From assembly GCA_902795255.1 (NCBI GenBank), contig CADBKS010000032.1:1-19952 (forward strand): a DNA stretch of 19,952 bases. The letters are read 5' to 3'. Below, piece by piece: positions 14,701 to 19,952 of the stretch; position 1 is the stretch's first letter, and the number at the start of each line of letters is the position of its first letter. The DNA comes from an uncultured Chloroflexota bacterium (GTDB lineage: Bacteria > Chloroflexota > Anaerolineae > Anaerolineales > Anaerolineaceae). Both the position numbers and the translations under genes were made by a program. A model generated the notes under the pieces. The model was not told where the DNA came from. It did not search any database and saw only the letters and a program-made list of their open reading frames with translations.

Positions 14701-15168
14701 TAAATGAACTCCCCAAGCATTCCCTGTTTCACCCATATATCCAATAGTCTGCCCCGCAGTAACATAGTCGCCGGGTTTTACTGCCAAAGAATTCATATGA
14801 CAGTAATGGGAATAATATCTGTTTTCATGATAAATTACGACGAAATTACCACCGCCACAATATTCGCATTTTCCTTCACTGTTATAAATATCCGTCCCCT
14901 GGGCATAAACGACAGTTCCCGCTTTAGCTGCTACAATTTTTGCATTGAGCCCTTTTGTAATATCAAGGGCATGGTGTACGGGAACACCGTATTGAGAATA
15001 GTCATCATAATAAGAACCGCTGATATACGGACCTTGCGGCCAAGCATCAGGAACCGGCCAGACCCAAGTTTCAGAAGTCCAGGATTCTGCTTTTACAGTA
15101 ATGGAGTCAAATACTATGATTAATAATAAACACAACAAAATATACAATTTATCAGGATTTCTTCCCAT
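11779..15168 (-). CDS. Secreted multi-domain M23 peptidase with BIG2 repeats and C-terminal dockerin
   Basis: This 1129-residue protein begins with a signal peptide (about 1-27, ending VKA). An M23/LytM metallopeptidase domain at about 35-165 has HHALD (His65 and Asp69 as zinc ligands), SHYCHMN (a catalytic His at 121 or 124) and HLHF (155-157), which predicts peptidoglycan endopeptidase activity. A module at 193-281 recurs at 894-977 (GYLDG, DYGTVDVY, IKAN, VYSG). BIG2 Ig-like domains occupy about 283-363, 366-447, 450-531, 728-811, 812-888 and 979-1060. Residues 534-728 are an unassigned aromatic, Cys-containing module. A type-I-like dockerin ends the protein (1064-1129), with two calcium loops, DVNGDG at 1071 and 1102. 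A GGGAGA about 8 nt upstream supports the start. It is the first gene before the cohesin-sortase gene. Confidence 0.9.
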   Translation of the reverse strand: MGRNPDKLYILLCLLLIIVFDSITVKAESWTSETWVWPVPDAWPQGPYISGSYYDDYSQYGVPVHHALDITKGLNAKIVAAKAGTVVYAQGTDIYNSEGKCEYCGGGNFVVIYHENRYYSHYCHMNSLAVKPGDYVTAGQTIGYMGETGNAWGVHLHFAIKTVANGTTDDRCKNVNPSWTDPDGITYIKLDTGSLVVNGYLDGNISTGLGDYGTVDVYINEKKVADDEPNYSNPDIEAGSKYEIKDIKANDGYEYIKVYSGNKSGTIIKGGNSWVTLQFNSIKPTSINLNRTAVSLTVGTEILLSATVYPTNACKKFTWSSSNTSVASVTANGVVTAKSVGTAIITVKSAVNSSKSAKCTVTVNKVSPTGISLNIHSTTLGPGNTTTLTATITPSNTTNKNVTWSSSNTSVATVSGGIVTAKAAGTAVITASATDNTSVKDTCTVTVIQLPNEISLDRSSVWIDPGNGTTLVATITPSNAADKNVSWTSSNTSVATVSSSGRVTAKAAGTAVITATAKANSSVKATCTIHVRNICSFTSEWLETGTLPCDNADSTVEVEYNNHYQTTAASSPGSGWTKTGTGTTKYEATGETREAPYPLSTSNTLVRAESKDYYYHWCRQGSSVVNFEQGPNYPTPHVAGAIDQFTIEGSGKDGDNPNIIWYQLRHKGRFENQLAWCDNGSNYVYYHMYVYDVRKAVTYYTWSKDSGWTTSPDSSAASVSYRYRLKEVLPTGLSLNKTSTTLGVGLTYTLTPTISPSNASNQNVTWSSSDTSVVTVSSAGKITGKAPGTATITAASVGDPSVKATCKVTVIKLDLNYSARLVEIGKTLPLTAVITPASASQNVTWSSSDTGVATVSSDGVVTAKAVGKATITATSAINSSVKATCVITAGRRLDLSGYLDGTGQTSLLDYGTVDVYVDGSKLQEDTDDFYRVVEVGKTYQITDIKANPGYSYDGVYSGQTEGTMPDRNLVVRLIFNTIKPSAVTLDQTNLTLQTGMTAALAALVTPADAKDKSVTWTSNNTNVAEVSSAGVVTAKAAGTATITAAAAGNPSVKATCKITVTSPGSVCIPGDVNGDGRVTGKDLMRLQEYLVNRNIELLCSGDVNGDGRITGKDLMRLQEYLVDKTIVLY
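11803..11868 (-). repeat. Dockerin segment repeat, second copy
   Basis: This encodes the second calcium-binding repeat of the dockerin. It is a near-copy, in DNA as well as protein, of the segment at 11896-11961; the block CTGGAGACGCATCAGATC (plus strand) is identical in both. The copies are about 93 bp apart. Confidence 0.8.
11896..11961 (-). repeat. Dockerin segment repeat, first copy
   Basis: This encodes the first calcium-binding repeat, with Asp1071, Asn1073, Asp1075 and Asp1082 as ligands. The next repeat downstream differs in only one residue over the 22-residue core (Val versus Ile). Confidence 0.8.
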
Positions 15169-15268
15169 CTTGTTCTCTCCCTATGACCTTTGAATTTAAA
15201 ACAAAATTTCAGCAAACGAAATTCATCTATTTGCGGAAGAACTTTTCTGAAATATATTTGCAGTTATA

Positions 15269-15296
15269 CTGCTCTGCTCTGCTCTGCTCTGCTCTG
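15269..15296. repeat. Pentanucleotide tandem repeat (GCTCT, 5.6 copies)
   Basis: A pure period-5 tract of 28 nt lies about 100 bp upstream of the M23-dockerin start. On the minus strand it runs straight into TATAAC (15263-15268), a -10-like hexamer. A -35 element at normal spacing would therefore lie inside the tract, where changes in copy number would alter the promoter. Confidence 0.85.
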
Positions 15297-15521
15297 AAAG
15301 ATTGTGAAATTTTTCAGCCATGACTGTCAACCCTTTTCATGAATTAATGACACCGGTTTCATATTCCGGGCATTGCCCGCAGGCCACCCGGTCTCCCGCT
15401 GTCTGTTCCGCAGGCGCAAAGGAGCATGAACTCTTTACCTGATATTGCAACATCCATGCCAATAAACCGCTTAATTATTAAGTAATAAACATTCCTATAA
15501 CGAAATCTATTGCGGAATATC

Positions 15522-15554
15522 ATGAGTCAGATGTACCAGGTACAACTGTCTCAT
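15522..15554. repeat. 33-bp palindromic repeat, copy C
   Basis: The left arm ATGAGTCAGATGTACC resembles copy B, and the right arm GGTACAACTGTCTCAT is identical to copy A; there are two mismatches between the arms. It lies in the intergenic region just beyond the oxidoreductase terminator and is not tied to a stop codon. Confidence 0.88.
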
Positions 15555-15564
15555 CCGGGGAAAC

Positions 15565-15597
15565 AAAAAACCGGATGGCGGGGCCATCCGGTTTTTT
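15565..15597. terminator. Terminator of the pyruvate:ferredoxin oxidoreductase gene
   Basis: AAAAAACCGGATGGC and GCCATCCGGTTTTTT form a perfect 15-bp stem around GGG, with six T at the end on either strand. It lies 20 bp beyond the minus-strand stop at 15618 and could act in both directions. Confidence 0.92.
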
Positions 15598-15617
15598 GTT
15601 GTTATTCAGCAGAAGAC

Positions 15618-19184
<3,567 letters not shown>

Positions 19185-19230
19185 GAAAAGTAACTCCTGA
19201 TTCTGTTTTTTTCGGTCTTATACGACAAAA

Positions 19231-19276
19231 CCGGACTTTATTGCTCCGGACACAGCCGGATCCGCCACAAGTCCGG
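19231..19276 (-). promoter_or_regulatory. Possible leader with competing stems before the oxidoreductase gene
   Basis: On the minus strand the leader has CCGGAC, then GTCCGGAG, then TCCGG followed by TTTT. The middle segment can pair with the first or with the last, and the last pairing resembles a weak terminator of only 5 bp. This is attenuator-like but short, so the call is tentative. Confidence 0.25.
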
Positions 19277-19336
19277 ATCAATACCGGCCTTATGCAAGCA
19301 AAAATTGACGGAGAAAGCCGTAGTCTTTGCAGAAGT

Positions 19337-19342
19337 ATTATA
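19337..19342 (-). promoter_or_regulatory. Possible -10 box for the oxidoreductase gene
   Basis: A perfect TATAAT preceded by GTG on the minus strand lies about 150 bp upstream of the ATG. No consensus -35 is seen at 16-18 bp. If used, it gives a long leader containing the competing stems at 19231-19276. Confidence 0.4.
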
Positions 19343-19409
19343 CACTATTTTTTGGTGTTCACGGAAATGATTTTGAAACAAAACGACGCAGATCTTTCGC
19401 TGAAAATGA

Positions 19410-19695
19410 CAAATCAGTGCCACCGGCTGAGACTGTGATTTGAACTGCGCCGGTAAGGCGCCGGTGCCAGTGTACGCTTGCCAGAGCTCATTTTGCGGTG
19501 TACATGGCTATCGGAAGATAGTAGCCTGCTCCGTATGGTGTGGGCTGCGCCCACGCCTTTTAAGATGCGGAGCAGGAGCTGCGCTGCAAGGCGCGGCCCG
19601 GTTGCTCGTGTGTTTGCATAAGCTTCTTGCCGCGCCTGGTTTATTTAGCCGGGGCCGATCGGGCTGGCCTGGCGGCCAGCCCGATCGGCCCCGGC
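19410..19695. other. Dense cluster of stem-loops, possible structured RNA
   Basis: In order: CAAATCA with TGATTTG (19410-19442); GCGCC with GGCGC (19447-19461); CTATC-GGAA-GATAG (19508-19521), a stem with a GNRA-type loop; CCTGCTCCG with CGGAGCAGG (19525-19576), enclosing GTGGGC-TGC-GCCCAC; AGGCGCGGC with GCCGCGCCT (19589-19637); and a 21-bp stem (19648-19695). No gene is supported here and no known RNA family was recognised. It could be a structured RNA or repeat DNA; the strand is undetermined. Confidence 0.5.
19648..19695. repeat. 21-bp perfect GC-rich inverted repeat
   Basis: The arms GCCGGGGCCGATCGGGCTGG and CCAGCCCGATCGGCCCCGGC, with one further G-C pair, match perfectly around CTGGCG. 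There is no T-run on either side, so it is not an ordinary terminator. Confidence 0.9.
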
Positions 19696-19861
19696 ACCCC
19701 CATTATTGTGTGAGGGTCGACATTTTTCATACCGAGGTCATATTGAGATTTACCAGCTTTCTGCCGTGAGAACCTTTTTGCTGAAGCTCTTCGGCTCAAC
19801 CTTTTTTCTTCTGCAATAAGAGAAGCTGCAGATCAGATCTGCATGAATTCTGCAATTACTT

Positions 19862-19952
19862 CCGAATTCCGAATCCCGAATTAAAAAGGGTCTCCGTGCC
19901 CTCCCTGTTTTTTGCAACGTTTCGCGGCAAGGTGTGGGCACCTTGCCCTACA
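19862..19952. repeat. Likely edge of an interspersed repeat at the window end
   Basis: It starts with three heptamers (CCGAATT, CCGAATC, CCGAATT), then AGGG...CCCT, then CTGTTTTTTGCAACG, and a perfect hairpin GGCAAGGTG-TGGG-CACCTTGCC (19926-19947). Read on the minus strand the style resembles short non-coding repeats I recall from anaerobe genomes. No gene is seen, and the element is cut by the window end. Confidence 0.4.

Larger units (their letters stand above)
15169..15617. other. Intergenic region between the M23-dockerin gene and the oxidoreductase gene
   Basis: About 450 bp with no supported gene. It is AT-rich next to the M23-dockerin start and carries that gene's ribosome binding site, a pentanucleotide tract, a 13-bp palindrome (CGGGCA-T-TGCCCG, 15367-15379), palindrome copy C and the oxidoreductase terminator. 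Confidence 0.7.

Noticed and set aside
15426..15485. A 19-codon frame preceded by AAAGGAG
   Set aside because: The GGAG is only 1 nt from the ATG, too close for initiation, and the peptide is very short with no supporting context.
4577..15554. The three 33-bp palindromes considered as a CRISPR remnant
   Set aside because: The copies are far apart and irregularly spaced, have no spacers and no cas genes nearby, and are complete palindromes.
19437..19445. GTTCAAATC on the minus strand, resembling a tRNA T-loop
   Set aside because: The flanking five bases do not pair as a T-stem, and no acceptor stem, D-arm or anticodon arm can be built around it.
19440..19769. A 109-codon plus-strand frame after the oxidoreductase promoter region
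   Set aside because: It runs through five strong stem-loops, has Cys/Arg/Gly-rich low-plausibility sequence and no clear ribosome binding site.

Overview
The window looks like a piece of chromosome from an anaerobic, fermentative bacterium of moderate-to-high GC content. A one-subunit pyruvate:ferredoxin oxidoreductase, an ADP/GDP-forming succinyl-CoA synthetase pair, BspA-type leucine-rich repeats and a cohesin/dockerin pair all fit a gut, rumen or digester organism. The layout of the sortase protein (Ig-like domains, an internal LPxTGF segment, then the sortase domain) recalls Anaerolineae (Chloroflexota). Some surface modules are also common in gut Clostridia, so the taxon is an inference and not settled.

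Left part (56-5909, plus strand): a closely spaced series of six genes. They encode a BspA-like LRR protein with an inserted OB-fold domain like that of Rnl5-type RNA ligases, a small acidic protein, a secreted six-hairpin-type glycosidase-like protein, an unrecognised 160-residue protein, a HAD-family phosphatase and a uridine-kinase-like P-loop kinase. Two copies of a 33-bp palindrome sit exactly on the stop codons of the fourth and fifth genes. The series ends at a hairpin that can serve as terminator for both strands (5921-5956).

Middle part (5989-9718, minus strand): sucC and sucD overlap by 20 bp. Upstream of them is a separate two-gene unit, a helical protein followed by an SPFH/band-7 protein that carries a C-terminal helix-turn-helix domain, closed by its own terminator (8035-8080).

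Surface locus (10121-15168, minus strand): a 1129-residue secreted M23 peptidase, with many Ig-like (BIG2) domains and a C-terminal dockerin, lies directly upstream of a 532-residue secreted protein made of a cohesin domain, two BIG2 domains and a sortase domain. A cohesin and a dockerin in neighbouring genes suggest that the peptidoglycan hydrolase docks onto the sortase protein. This is the most interesting system in the window. A pentanucleotide tract (5.6 copies) abuts a -10-like hexamer upstream of the pair and could make it phase variable.

Right part (15522-19952): a third copy of the 33-bp palindrome, a strong terminator, the large pyruvate:ferredoxin oxidoreductase gene on the minus strand, and about 770 bp without a convincing gene. 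That last stretch holds a possible promoter and leader for the oxidoreductase, a dense group of stem-loops (19410-19695), and what looks like the edge of an interspersed repeat at the window end.
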